From Flavobacterium hydrophilum (GTDB taxonomy: Bacteria > Bacteroidota > Bacteroidia > Flavobacteriales > Flavobacteriaceae): a stretch of 64,000 nt of DNA. Under the pieces are notes generated by a model. It had not been told where the DNA came from. It worked only from the letters and a program-made list of their open reading frames with translations, and searched no databases. Positions 24,347-33,670 of this stretch are shown in pieces. The stretch lies in contig NZ_QJHL01000002.1 of the NCBI RefSeq assembly GCF_003202405.1, positions 682,001 through 746,000 of the forward strand, read 5' to 3'. The translations under genes and the position numbers were made by a program. Numbering within the stretch: position 1 is the stretch's first letter; each line of letters opens with the position of its first letter.

Positions 24347-27103
24347 TTACTCAGTATCTTGTGTTTCTTCAAGATCTTCAGTATTTCTTCCAACTTTTAC
24401 TTTTGGGTTGTTCTGTGTTCCTGTAACAGTCAGCGGAATTCCGAATATTCCTAACGGTGGCAATCCTAAACGCATTTTTAAATTCAGTTTCCCGTCCAGA
24501 CTTGTAGTTCCTTCGATTCTCGGTCTGAATCCGGCAAATTTAAACTTAAAACGTTCAACGGTCATAATGTTGTTTTTGATTGTAGTTTTAATATCAACTC
24601 TGGAAACATCAGGATTTTTCATCGATTCAGAGCTTGTTTTTTTACTTACGGCATTAAACATTTTCAATCCTCTTACTTTTACATCTTTTACAGAAAGTGT
24701 TCCGCCGCCTGCTAAAGATGGATAAACAGGTTCCATATTTCCATTCAAACGTCCTTTTAGTTTATAATCTAAAGAAACAATTCCTTGTGCTTTTTCAGCG
24801 GCGCTGGCCATTTTTCTAAACACTTCAATTTCATTATACGCTCTTTTAATATCAAAGTCCGACGCTTTAATAGCATAATCAAAATTTGCTTTTTGAGGAG
24901 TGACAGACTGATAACTACCATTCATATTCACATTACAGCCAATTAAATTAAATCCTGTATTTCGCATGGTGAGTTTGCCATTTTTCATGCTTAAATTTCC
25001 TTTTGCATTTTGAAGGTTAAGCTTGTCAAAGTATACTTTTTGAGCATTTGCCATTAACTGCAGGTTCAGATTGGCCGGGATTATGATAACTCCGGTCTGG
25101 TGTGTTGTTCCAGGCTTTGTTTCATCTTGAGGAGCAGGACTTTTTGTAGCAGATGTGTTGGCAACTGTAGTTGACATAAATTCATCTACATTTATATATT
25201 GTGCAGAAACGGTAAAAGAACCTTTTAGAATTCCGGTATTAGTGGCATAATTGAAAACATTTTGCAGATAACCATTCATTTTAAAATCAGATTGTCCATA
25301 AGCGGCAAGGAAGTTATTAAAAGACATTTTATCCTGGTTGATTTTAAAAATACCTTCTTTAATAATAAATTTTTTAGGAAGATATTCAGATGCAATTCCA
25401 ATGTTTCTTAATTCAAGTGTTCCCTTATTGTCAAGTTTGCTGTAATTGCCTTTTGTAGCATCACTTTGTTTTCCTTTTAAAGACAGGTCAGCTTTTACAA
25501 AACCATCCAGGTCAAGTCCTTTTTGAGAAAAGACTTTATATATTTTGTTAACGTCAAGTTCTCCTTTGGCTTTTACATCATAATTCAAATCATCAAAATT
25601 GCTCAGGTCAGCCGAAACAAAAACAGGTTTTCCTTCAAAAGTAAATTGCGCAGGTTTTAGTTTTATTTTTAAATCGTCAAAAGTTCCTTTTTGATTGTCG
25701 ATATTAGATTTTACAATAATATTCGTAATCGGATTTGGGTAATATTTGGTTTTGATATATCCATTATTTAAATCAATAAAACCTTTTGTAGTAGGGAAAA
25801 GTCTGTTTTTTTGATCAAATTTTCCGTTGGTTTTTACATCTCCGGTAAGAGTTCCTTTTAGTTCAATATCCGGGATGCCTAAAGCTTTAGTTAGTTTTCC
25901 AAGATCAATCTTCGCTTTAAACTCGCCATTAATTTCCGGAGTATTGACACCTTTTACGTAAAATTTAGATTTTAAATAATCCTTATTAATATTTAAAGAT
26001 AAATTTTTTGCATCAACAATTACCAGATCCGGATTTAAAGACGGAACTTTCGTTTTGATTTCTAAATTTAAGTCTGAAACCGGAAAAGCATTTTTGTTAT
26101 AGTTTACAAATCCGTTGTCTATTTTTACATCCAGATTAAGATCCGGAGCTATATTTTGTGAGGCGATATAATCTCCTTTTAGGGTAAAAAGCAAATTGGT
26201 ATTTCCTTTTAATTCCGTCTTGGAAAGCCAGGTGATATATTTTGGAGGAAAAGCGGTAAAGACATCGCGCAGGTCACTATTGTCAGATTTTATAACAAAA
26301 TCCATTTTGTAACCGTCTTTCAAAAAATCAAATTTCCCTTTAAAATCGACCAAAAGCTGATTGATTTTTAAATTATTTTGTTGAAAGAAAAAAGACAGTG
26401 AGTTTACATTTACTTTAGTAATCAAATCAGCGTCAATCTTTTTGTTCATTAAATAAGGTTCACCTTCGTAAGCAATATTCAGTTTTTCGATATTAGCTTT
26501 TGAATATAAATCGAAAACCGCTTTGTTTAAATCTCCTTTTCCTAAATAATTAAATCCAAAAGCATCAAAATAAACTTTTGTCGATTGGTCATCGTAAATT
26601 ATTTTACTGTTTAAAATTTCAATTCTTTCTAATTTTAATGCCGTATCAGTACTGTCTTTTGGATTTGAAGTTTGTGCAGATGATTTATAAATGTTATAAT
26701 TGGCTTCTCCTTTCGGATTTACTTTTACATTAATAAAGGAATCGGATAAATAAATCTGATCAATTTTTACTGCTTTACTAAAAATTAAGCTGGAAAGATT
26801 TATTCCGAAAGAAACTTCTTTTGCTGTGATGAATTTTTCGTTTTTATAAGGAGCAGAGCCGTTAAGGCTTAAATCATTTAAGGTTAATGTTAAGGATGGA
26901 AAATGATGAAAAAAGGACAAGGAAACATCTGAGTAATTCAATTCTGCGCTTAATTTTTCATTGGCAGTCTTTTTAATCTGTTCCTTAATTTTATCGGCAA
27001 AAACAATAGGTGTCAAAAATAATAATCCTAAAATAACGATAAAGGTTATTCCGAAGTATTTTGCAATTTTTAATAAAATCGATTTGGATTTGTTCTTTGA
27101 CAT
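24347..27103 (-). CDS. AsmA-family envelope protein
   Basis: This 918-residue protein has a single N-terminal TM segment (~17-37) and a long beta-rich periplasmic body of the AsmA/TamB-like type. The N-terminal AsmA signature reads IKKTANEKLSAELNYSDVSLSFFHHFPSLTLTLNDLSL, and the C-terminus ends in LPPLGIFGIPLTVTGTQNNPKVKVGR. Family members form grooves that carry phospholipid between membranes; this is the likely general role. It lies 46 bases after the MiaE-type gene and may share its transcript. Confidence 0.88.
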   Translation of the reverse strand: MSKNKSKSILLKIAKYFGITFIVILGLLFLTPIVFADKIKEQIKKTANEKLSAELNYSDVSLSFFHHFPSLTLTLNDLSLNGSAPYKNEKFITAKEVSFGINLSSLIFSKAVKIDQIYLSDSFINVKVNPKGEANYNIYKSSAQTSNPKDSTDTALKLERIEILNSKIIYDDQSTKVYFDAFGFNYLGKGDLNKAVFDLYSKANIEKLNIAYEGEPYLMNKKIDADLITKVNVNSLSFFFQQNNLKINQLLVDFKGKFDFLKDGYKMDFVIKSDNSDLRDVFTAFPPKYITWLSKTELKGNTNLLFTLKGDYIASQNIAPDLNLDVKIDNGFVNYNKNAFPVSDLNLEIKTKVPSLNPDLVIVDAKNLSLNINKDYLKSKFYVKGVNTPEINGEFKAKIDLGKLTKALGIPDIELKGTLTGDVKTNGKFDQKNRLFPTTKGFIDLNNGYIKTKYYPNPITNIIVKSNIDNQKGTFDDLKIKLKPAQFTFEGKPVFVSADLSNFDDLNYDVKAKGELDVNKIYKVFSQKGLDLDGFVKADLSLKGKQSDATKGNYSKLDNKGTLELRNIGIASEYLPKKFIIKEGIFKINQDKMSFNNFLAAYGQSDFKMNGYLQNVFNYATNTGILKGSFTVSAQYINVDEFMSTTVANTSATKSPAPQDETKPGTTHQTGVIIIPANLNLQLMANAQKVYFDKLNLQNAKGNLSMKNGKLTMRNTGFNLIGCNVNMNGSYQSVTPQKANFDYAIKASDFDIKRAYNEIEVFRKMASAAEKAQGIVSLDYKLKGRLNGNMEPVYPSLAGGGTLSVKDVKVRGLKMFNAVSKKTSSESMKNPDVSRVDIKTTIKNNIMTVERFKFKFAGFRPRIEGTTSLDGKLNLKMRLGLPPLGIFGIPLTVTGTQNNPKVKVGRNTEDLEETQDTE

Positions 27104-27148
27104 AACAAATTTGTTAAGTGTTTAAATAATGATTAAATAATAAAAAGA

Positions 27149-27730
27149 CTAACCGTGTACGGTTTCGCTTTTTCCGTAGTTAGTTATAATAGAGCCTTCA
27201 AATTCAATCCACTCTTTCCAGCGTTTATCAATATCGATGTTGTCTGTGTATTTTCGGGCAAATCCTAAAAAAGTAGTATAATGGCCGGCTTCAGAAATCA
27301 TCAGGTCGCGATAGAATTTAGCTAATTCTTCGTCTTTTATATTTTCTGAAAGGACTTTAAAACGCTCACAGCTTCTGGCTTCAATCATAGCTGAAAATAG
27401 TAAGCGGTCGCAAAGTGCATCTTTACGGCTTCCGTCTTTTTTCATGAATTTAAAAAGTTCGTTTACGTAATGATCTTTTCTTTCACGTCCCAAAGTCAGG
27501 CCTCTTTTCTTGATTAAATCGTGAACCATTTGCAAGTGTTCCAGTTCTTCTCTGGCAATCACGAGCATTTCGGTTACTAATTCCTCTAATTCAGAGTTAT
27601 ATGTAACCAGACTGATTGCGTTTGAAGCTGCTTTTTGCTCACACCAGGCATGATCCGTTAAAATTTCTTCGATATTCGATTCAACGATATTTACCCAGCG
27701 AGGGTCTGTGGCTAATTTTAATCCTAACAT
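27149..27730 (-). CDS. miaE: tRNA-(ms2io6A)-hydroxylase, MiaE type
   Basis: This 193-residue ferritin-like diiron enzyme hydroxylates ms2i6A at tRNA position 37. Diiron ligands are visible in ILTDHAWCEQKAAS, EELEHLQMVH and in the second half ARSCERF and SEAGHYTTF. The ATG at 27730 (MLGLKLATDPRW) is chosen because a TAATTTTG promoter box at 27754-27761 lies within a longer frame, and that start matches the family. Confidence 0.9.
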   Translation of the reverse strand: MLGLKLATDPRWVNIVESNIEEILTDHAWCEQKAASNAISLVTYNSELEELVTEMLVIAREELEHLQMVHDLIKKRGLTLGRERKDHYVNELFKFMKKDGSRKDALCDRLLFSAMIEARSCERFKVLSENIKDEELAKFYRDLMISEAGHYTTFLGFARKYTDNIDIDKRWKEWIEFEGSIITNYGKSETVHG

Positions 27731-27753
27731 GATTTTATCAAAATTATTTTCTG

Positions 27754-27761
27754 CAAAATTA
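27754..27761 (-). promoter_or_regulatory. miaE promoter -7 box
   Basis: The minus strand reads TAATTTTG (TAnnTTTG) 24 bases upstream of the miaE ATG; it may also serve the downstream AsmA gene. Confidence 0.6.
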
Positions 27762-27841
27762 GTGTTTTTATGGCCAAAAATCAGGAAATACCATGTAAAT
27801 ACGATCAAAAAAGCATTATTTTGTAGTAAGAAATATTTAAA

Positions 27842-29089
27842 ATGAATCAGAATAAAAAGCTTTTAATCATTGGTTTTGTCTGGCCGGAACCAAATTCGTC
27901 TGCGGCAGGTGGCAGAATGATGCAGTTGATTTCTATTTTTAAAGAAAATGGGTTCGATATTACGTTTGCAAGCCCCGCTTTAGACAGTGATTTTATGGTT
28001 GATTTGTCTAAATTTAGAGTCGAGAAAAAATCAATTGAACTGAATAATTCGAATTTCGATGATTTTATAATCGAACTCAATCCTGATGTTGTTTTATTTG
28101 ATCGTTTTATGATTGAGGAACAATTTGGCTGGCGTGTTGCAGAAAATTGTCCGAAAGCTGTTCGATTATTAGATACAGAAGATTTGCATTGCTTAAGGAC
28201 TGCAAGGCAAAAAGCTTTCAAAGAAAACAGATCTTTTGAATTAATTGATTTGTTATCTGAAGAAGTTGCAAAACGCGAAATTGCCAGTATTTTAAGATGT
28301 GATTTGAGTTATATTATTTCTGAATTTGAAATGAAGGTTTTAAAAGATGTTTTTAAAATCGATTCAGGGTTATTGCAATATCTCCCCTTTTTAGTTGAAG
28401 AAATGTCAGAAGAAGATTTGCTGAAATTACCTTCTTTTGAAGACCGGCAGTATTTTGTTTTCATTGGAAACTTTCTTCATGAACCCAATTGGAATACGGT
28501 TCAATATTTAAAAGAATCTATTTGGCCTCTAATTAAAAAACAATTTCCGGAAGCAGTTCTAGAAGTGTACGGTGCATATCCTTCACAAAAAGTATTACAA
28601 TTGCATCAGCCTAAAAATGGTTTTTTTATTATGGGAAGGGCAGAAGATGCCAATGAAATAGTAAAAAAAGCCAGGGTTGTTTTGGCTCCTATACGTTTTG
28701 GGGCAGGTTTAAAAGGTAAATTACTAGAAGCCATGCAATGTGGAACTGCAAGTGTAACTACTACAATTGGTTCTGAAGCTATGCATGCAAGTTTGCCTTG
28801 GAATGGTTTTGTTACAGATGATGTTGAAGAATTTGCTAAAAATGCCATTTCATTATACCATGATAAAAATCTTTGGGAACAAGCTCAAAAAAAAGGAATT
28901 GCCATTGTTAATGAATGCTATCAAAAAGAAAAATATTCCGAAAGATTAATTACAGAAGTTAATTCACTTTTGAATGATTCTGAAAGTCATCGCTTACATA
29001 ATTTTATGGGAAGTTTACTCCAGCATCATACTTTGAAAAGTACCAAATATATGGCAAAATGGATAGAAGCTAAAAATAAGAATCTTTAA
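27842..29089 (+). CDS. GT4-type glycosyltransferase
   Basis: This 415-residue protein has the two Rossmann-like halves of a GT-B enzyme. The N-terminal half starts LLIIGFVWPEPNSSAAGGRMMQL, and the C-terminal half has GRAEDANEIVKKARVVLAPIRFGAGLKGKLLEAMQCGT, the donor-sugar site of family 4 (Glyco_trans_1_4). No signal peptide or TM segment is seen, so it acts in the cytosol. There is no polysaccharide cluster around it, so the acceptor is unknown. Confidence 0.85.
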   Translation: MNQNKKLLIIGFVWPEPNSSAAGGRMMQLISIFKENGFDITFASPALDSDFMVDLSKFRVEKKSIELNNSNFDDFIIELNPDVVLFDRFMIEEQFGWRVAENCPKAVRLLDTEDLHCLRTARQKAFKENRSFELIDLLSEEVAKREIASILRCDLSYIISEFEMKVLKDVFKIDSGLLQYLPFLVEEMSEEDLLKLPSFEDRQYFVFIGNFLHEPNWNTVQYLKESIWPLIKKQFPEAVLEVYGAYPSQKVLQLHQPKNGFFIMGRAEDANEIVKKARVVLAPIRFGAGLKGKLLEAMQCGTASVTTTIGSEAMHASLPWNGFVTDDVEEFAKNAISLYHDKNLWEQAQKKGIAIVNECYQKEKYSERLITEVNSLLNDSESHRLHNFMGSLLQHHTLKSTKYMAKWIEAKNKNL

Positions 29090-29258
29090 TTTTTTTCTGA
29101 TATTTTGAAGCAGGTCTGGCTTGTTCTTAACCTTAGGAAGAACTTAGCTGATTGATTTTTAATTATTTGTATTTTCATAATGAAGGATAGTACAGGATAG
29201 TTGTTGTGAGTTTTAGTAATAATTTACTGTCTTATTAACTATCAAACCAAAATTTATT

Positions 29259-30377
29259 ATGAAAAAACAAATGTTTAAGAGGCTTTTTATAGTCTCAATG
29301 TTATTCGTTGGTCTAAATTTATTTGTAGGTTGCGAAAGCGACAGTTTAGAAACAAACGAAGAAATTGCAGTACAAAATGAAAAGGAAATCATTAAGCCAT
29401 CAACTGCAAAAGGCGGCAATTTATCTGGTGAAGTAACCGGTTCAACAGGTGCCTATGTTGCTAAAGTAAACGGTGTAACCAAATACACAGGTTCTGATTA
29501 TGTGGCTGCGATTCAGGCTGCAATTAACAATCTTACTTCGGGCAGAGATACAAAAGAATGGGTGACTGTTCGCGTTTCAGGTGCCTCTGGTTCAACAGGA
29601 GGTGCTTTGAAATATGTAAACATGGCCAGTTATACAGGGCTGGATTTTGCAAATAACACTTTCAATGCCAATAGTGGTGATGCATTGGTCATTCCTGTTT
29701 GGGCAGACAGAAAAACGAATATTGAAGTAAAAAATCTAAAAGTCAGCGGAAAGCCCCGTTACGGAATTTGGTTTAAAGGCTGTACGGTTATGAATATCAG
29801 TAATATTACCATGAATATTGGAGTGCCTCAGTCTGGTTTAGGATTAGGAATCAGAGTTGATAATAGTACTGCTGCTACCAGCAATTTGACGATAAGTGGG
29901 ACTATTAATATTACTGGTGGGGATAATTCAGTAGAAACTTACGGTGTTGACGGATTTAGTATTGGTAACGTAACCTCAAGCAATAATGCTGCTTGCGGTG
30001 TGTTATTAAATCAATCTAAAAATGGTACTGTTGGCACTGTTACAGGAACAAACAACAGTACCACAGGTTCTACGACTGGTTATGCAACTTTCCGTTGTGC
30101 TAATAATAATGGCCCAAATGTGGTTTGTGCTAAAGTATATTCCCGAGGCAGCGGACGTGGCTTTTTTAGTGTTACGGGCAGCAATGGATGTACCGTTAAT
30201 ACTGTAGATATTGCAAATACTGCGATTCAGGGTATATTATTACAGGATGCTTCTAATACAAAAGTGTTGGCTGGAACAGTTAGCAATGGTCATCCTAATG
30301 TTCAGCACGTAAATTCAACAAGCTGTAGTACTAAAGTAAATGGTCAAACCTATACTGCTGTAAACGGTAGCTGGTAA
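29259..30377 (+). CDS. Right-handed beta-helix lipoprotein
   Basis: This 372-residue lipoprotein (signal ending in LFVGCESD) has a Thr/Asn/Gly-rich body with short repeated strands such as KNLKVSGKPRYGIWFKGC, SNLTISGTINITGG and CTVNTVDIANTAIQGILLQDAS, the look of a right-handed parallel beta-helix. That fold occurs in pectate lyases and other polysaccharide-active enzymes, but I see no catalytic site I can name. It is followed by a terminator and two small lipoproteins in the same direction. A role at the cell surface is likely; an enzyme activity is only a guess. Confidence 0.7.
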   Translation: MKKQMFKRLFIVSMLFVGLNLFVGCESDSLETNEEIAVQNEKEIIKPSTAKGGNLSGEVTGSTGAYVAKVNGVTKYTGSDYVAAIQAAINNLTSGRDTKEWVTVRVSGASGSTGGALKYVNMASYTGLDFANNTFNANSGDALVIPVWADRKTNIEVKNLKVSGKPRYGIWFKGCTVMNISNITMNIGVPQSGLGLGIRVDNSTAATSNLTISGTINITGGDNSVETYGVDGFSIGNVTSSNNAACGVLLNQSKNGTVGTVTGTNNSTTGSTTGYATFRCANNNGPNVVCAKVYSRGSGRGFFSVTGSNGCTVNTVDIANTAIQGILLQDASNTKVLAGTVSNGHPNVQHVNSTSCSTKVNGQTYTAVNGSW

Positions 30378-30394
30378 TTATTATAATGTAGAAA

Positions 30395-30428
30395 CAAAAG
30401 CGATGTGGTTTTTCACATCGCTTTTATT
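30395..30428 (+). terminator. Terminator after the beta-helix gene
   Basis: AAAAGCGATGTG pairs with CACATCGCTTTT around a T-rich loop and is followed by an AT-rich stretch, ending the beta-helix transcript before the next lipoprotein gene. Confidence 0.85.
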
Positions 30429-30442
30429 ATAAATCTTTTTCT

Positions 30443-31012
30443 ATGAATGGATTAATAAGCAGATTGATTTTTTTTGTGTTTCTATTCTGTTTTACCGGAT
30501 GTAATGATTCGTCAAAAAAACATATTGTGGATTTTAAAAGAATAATTTCGGAACAAAACAGGGTTTTTACAATTCCGAAAATGATAAAAGATAATTTACT
30601 GAAAAAATTCCCAACACTTCAAATGGTAAAAAAGGAAGATTATTCTAATTTATTTTGGGATTTCTATGATCGAAGTGCGATTCCAAATCAATGTTATACT
30701 GATATTAATAATGACCAGATACTGGATTATGCTTTATTGGTTAAGGATAATGATAATTTAAAATTGATAATTATCTTATCTTCAAATAATGATTATTCAT
30801 ATTGGATTTCTCCCTTTTCAATTGAAAATATAAAATCTGACGGAGTGAATTTTTGTGTGTCCGTAAAACCTGCGGGAAGAACAGATGTTGTGAAAAAAGT
30901 ACCGGAATCTCTTGTAATAAAGAAAAACGGATTTCTTTTGAAGAATTTGGAACAGGATTCTTTTATATTTTATGAAACCAATGCTGAAATAATGACGTTT
31001 AAATTGCTTTAG
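30443..31012 (+). CDS. Hypothetical lipoprotein
   Basis: This 189-residue lipoprotein (signal ending in CFTGCND) is not recognised as a named family. A segment around residues 92-105 reads CYTDINNDQILDYALLVKD, which resembles the Asp-rich loops of FG-GAP or dockerin-type calcium sites. The rest is mixed alpha/beta without clear motifs. It starts 14 bases after the beta-helix terminator and is followed 9 bases later by the FISUMP lipoprotein, so the two probably form an operon. Confidence 0.7.
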   Translation: MNGLISRLIFFVFLFCFTGCNDSSKKHIVDFKRIISEQNRVFTIPKMIKDNLLKKFPTLQMVKKEDYSNLFWDFYDRSAIPNQCYTDINNDQILDYALLVKDNDNLKLIIILSSNNDYSYWISPFSIENIKSDGVNFCVSVKPAGRTDVVKKVPESLVIKKNGFLLKNLEQDSFIFYETNAEIMTFKLL

Positions 31013-31021
31013 AAATAGATT

Positions 31022-31681
31022 ATGAGACAACTTAAATATATTTATACTGCAGCTGTTTTTCTTTTTTTATTTTCTTGTAAAAATACTGAAATGGTAGAAG
31101 ATTTAGACGGCAACATTTATCATACAGCCAAAATTGGAAAGCAAATCTGGATGGTAGAAAACCTTAAAGTTACCCGGTTTAACAATGGGGATTCAATTAG
31201 AAAATTTAAAAGTAACAGCGATTGGAAACATGTAAATCAGGCGGGATATTCTTTCTATAATAATGATACAGTTTTTATAAAGGATTATGGCTTTTTATAT
31301 AATTATAACTGTTTGCAGGATGTCCGTGGTATTGCGCCAAAAGGATGGAGGATTCCGACAGAAGAAGATTTAAGGGAACTGGAGTCATTTGTAAATTCCA
31401 ATTCAATAGGGATTTTTTTGAAAGAAAAGGGCAATTCACATTGGTTGCCATCCGATGCAGTTGGAAACAATGCAACTGGTTTTACCGCATTGCCAGGAGG
31501 ATATCGGGATGATGAAGGAGCTTTTTACATGCTTAGATCTAACGGATATTACTGGAGTACAAATGGAAGTTTTGAATTCTACAATTGGAGCGACAGAATG
31601 TTTCAGGCTTTTGCAGATATAAGAAGAGATAGTGTTTTTAAACGATATGGGTTTTCAATCAAATGTATCAAAGAGGAATAA
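31022..31681 (+). CDS. FISUMP-domain lipoprotein
   Basis: This 219-residue lipoprotein (signal ending in LFSCKN) carries a Fibrobacter succinogenes major paralogous (FISUMP) domain: DLDGNIYHTAKIGKQIWMVENL at the start, APKGWRIPTEEDLRELE in the middle and FSIKCIKE at the end. The domain is common in surface proteins of Bacteroidota; its molecular role is not established. It lies directly behind the hypothetical lipoprotein. Confidence 0.85.
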   Translation: MRQLKYIYTAAVFLFLFSCKNTEMVEDLDGNIYHTAKIGKQIWMVENLKVTRFNNGDSIRKFKSNSDWKHVNQAGYSFYNNDTVFIKDYGFLYNYNCLQDVRGIAPKGWRIPTEEDLRELESFVNSNSIGIFLKEKGNSHWLPSDAVGNNATGFTALPGGYRDDEGAFYMLRSNGYYWSTNGSFEFYNWSDRMFQAFADIRRDSVFKRYGFSIKCIKEE

Positions 31682-31704
31682 TTTTATAGAGTCTAAAAAT
31701 AAAA

Positions 31705-32582
31705 TCAGGCTTGCATTTTTCCAAATCCAACTGTCTCACGATAAATTTGAGGCGAAACATCTGCATTCGTTTTAAAGAAACGGCTGAAATAATGCTCGTC
31801 GTCATAACCTAATTCGTAGGCAATTTCTTTGACCGTTTTGTTGGTCATATATAATTCTCTCTTGGCCTCAATAATAATTCGTTCCGAAATCAAATCGGTT
31901 AGTGTTTTATTGAAATAATTCTTAGATAATTTAGCTAATGCTTTTGAAGAAATATTCAGTAAATCAGCATAATTTCCTGCTGAATGTTTAGTTTTAAAAT
32001 GAGTTCAATCGCATCTTTCAGGTTTTGAAGAATCAAAGGTTCTTTTGCATCAGGAATAGAACTCATTTCTTCTAACTGCTCGGTTTTTAATCTGGAAGCT
32101 GTAATTAGAAAAATTTTCAAATACGAAATAAGCAATTCATATTGTGCCAATTCTGCATTCTGAATTTCAGCTTTCATTTGGTCAATAACCATGTTAAAAG
32201 TCGATGCTGCTTGCTCCGTAACTTTTACATATGGAGGCTGATAAATATTATTAAACAAAACACCATTGCACGAAACTTCTTTTTGGTGCATGTGAATGCA
32301 ATAAAAATCAGGATGAAAATGAATCGCAATTCCTTCAATGGGTTCACTTACACAAAGCATAAAGGGTTGGTACGGAGAAAAGGCAAGAAGAGAGTTTTCT
32401 TCAAAATGATGTTCTGAAAAATCGGCTTTGACTTTACCTTTACCTTTGGTTACCCAAATTAAAGAATAATAATTATTACGCTGTAAGTGATCAAAATGAA
32501 TGTTGTCCTCAAATGGAAGGATTTTGAACGCTAAATTACCGGTTTGTGGATTTATTAAAGTGGAACCGTTTTGAGAACTCAT
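31705..32582 (-). pseudogene. AraC-family regulator split by a -1 frameshift
   Basis: The N-terminal frame (ATG at 32582) encodes an AraC ligand-binding cupin-like domain of 197 residues up to DAIELILK and then runs into a stop after 11 unrelated residues at 31956. The -1 frame continues TKHSAGNYADLLNISSKALAKLS into a complete AraC helix-turn-helix region (...KEIAYELGYDDEHYFSRFFK) ending at 31705. Joined, the product is 292 residues, a normal AraC length. The junction is T TTA AAA C (31996-31991 on the minus strand), a canonical slippery heptamer, and equally a one-base loss in an A run. It lies 96 bases downstream of an AhpD-like gene that it may regulate. A sequencing error, recent mutation or programmed frameshift are all possible. 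Confidence 0.8.
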
Positions 32583-32678
32583 AAGATACTGTTTTTAAAA
32601 ATATAAAGATAGTCATGAAAAGAATTCACAACTATCTTTATAAATTGATTTTTGTTATAGTAATTGCGTATTTCCTGA

Positions 32679-33209
32679 TTAAACTGCTGGAAAATCAATT
32701 TCAGTGTTTGCAACGTTGTTGAAATAGTTTGTCAAAACATTCAAAGCTACGTGAGCAATAGTTTCAGCAATTTCTGCATCTGCAACACCTGCATTTTTAG
32801 CTTTGTTTACATCTTCGTCGTTCACTAAACCATTTTTGCTGATCAATGTTTTCGCTAATTGCAAAATTGCTTCTGTTTTTGCGTCTGTAGAATTTCCTGT
32901 TCTTGCTGCTTTTAAAACTGCTGGATCTGCTTTGACTAATTTTTCTCCGATAAAAGTGTGAGCGGCTAAACAGTAATCACAAGAATTGCTTTCTGAAACT
33001 GCCAAAGCAATCAATTCACCTGTTTTTGCACTTAGTTTTCCGTGGCTCAAAGCACCGCTTAAATTTAAATATCCCTCTAGAACTGCAGGAGAATTTCCCA
33101 TTGTTCTCATCATATTCGGAACAACTCCGAGTTTAGCTTGTACAGCGTTGAATAAATCTTTAGTTTTTCCAGTTACTTCTTCCGGGTTTAAAGCTGTTAA
33201 TCGTGTCAT
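32679..33209 (-). CDS. Carboxymuconolactone decarboxylase/AhpD-like protein
   Basis: This 176-residue all-helical protein has the AhpD redox motif CDYC (C77, C80) followed by His84, as in alkylhydroperoxidase-like proteins (CMD superfamily). It would reduce peroxides in the cytosol with a thiol partner. The first helices (EVTGKTKDLFNAVQAKLGVVPNMMRTMGNSPAVLEGYL) are typical of the peroxidase-related subgroup. The AraC-type regulator directly downstream on the same strand is the obvious candidate controller. Confidence 0.88.
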   Translation of the reverse strand: MTRLTALNPEEVTGKTKDLFNAVQAKLGVVPNMMRTMGNSPAVLEGYLNLSGALSHGKLSAKTGELIALAVSESNSCDYCLAAHTFIGEKLVKADPAVLKAARTGNSTDAKTEAILQLAKTLISKNGLVNDEDVNKAKNAGVADAEIAETIAHVALNVLTNYFNNVANTEIDFPAV

Positions 33210-33382
33210 TTTATTTGATATTTAATTGTTATTATTTATTGTTGTCTTTTGACATTACAAAGTTGCAACGATTACAGATTTTAGAACATGGAGGATTGAC
33301 GCTATGTGATGGATAATTTTCCCTGAGGTTTTTTAATGAAAAATTATCTTGGTATTTCGAGTTTTTAATGATAAAGTTTTTC

Positions 33383-33481
33383 AGGAGCTAATCCCGCTAT
33401 CCGTTACAATCTTTTGCTTTTTAAAGAAAAAAGCAAAAGGATTTTCACTACTATCGGGGCTAGGGCACTCGTTTTCATAAG
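33383..33481 (-). repeat. Dispersed structured RNA-like repeat, copy 3
   Basis: Read on the minus strand it has TAGCCCCGATAGTAG, a hairpin (CTTTTGCTTTTT with AAAAAGCAAAAG) and GGATAGCGGGATTAGCTCC. Compared with copies 1 and 2, the flanking pair CCCAG/CTGG has become CCCCG/CGGG, so both sides changed together. The preceding TTATGAAAA is shared with copies 1 and 2. Confidence 0.75.
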
Positions 33482-33498
33482 AGTATTTTCGTCTATTT

Positions 33499-33601
33499 TG
33501 TCATCCTGACGAAGGAAGGATCTCCATAGGTAGCTCCACAAAGATTGTCGATTCTGATTGCGGAGTTTCTCGCGAAGATTCCTCGTTCCTCGGAATGATA
33601 A
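33499..33601. repeat. Intergenic repeat, 'cctcgttcctcggaatga' family
   Basis: The ends form an imperfect inverted repeat (CATCCTGACGAAGGAAGGATCT against AGATTCCTCGTTCCTCGGAATGA). The core contains CAAAGATTGTCG and TTGCGGAG, also found in the unrelated-ended element at 49625-49719. Non-coding. Confidence 0.6.
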
Positions 33602-33612
33602 ATAAGGCGTAA

Positions 33613-33648
33613 AAAAACAGGTTGTCCTTTTGAGGACAACCTGTTTTT
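33613..33648 (-). terminator. Terminator after the M1 peptidase gene
   Basis: AAAAACAGGTTGTCCT pairs perfectly with AGGACAACCTGTTTTT around a short loop; a T run follows on the minus strand. Confidence 0.9.
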
Positions 33649-33670
33649 AAATAATATTTTTGAAAAAAGT

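Larger units (their letters stand above)
33210..33670. other. Intergenic region with two repeats and a terminator
   Basis: This 461-base gap holds copy 3 of the structured repeat (33383-33481), a degenerate 'catcctgacgaagg ... cctcgttcctcggaatga' inverted repeat (33499-33601) and the terminator of the M1 peptidase gene. No coding region was found. Confidence 0.75.

Noticed and set aside
27106..27117. AACAAATTTGTT palindrome before the AsmA gene as a promoter or operator
   Set aside because: It has CAAATTTG, one mismatch from TAnnTTTG, and would leave no leader; the miaE promoter upstream explains expression.
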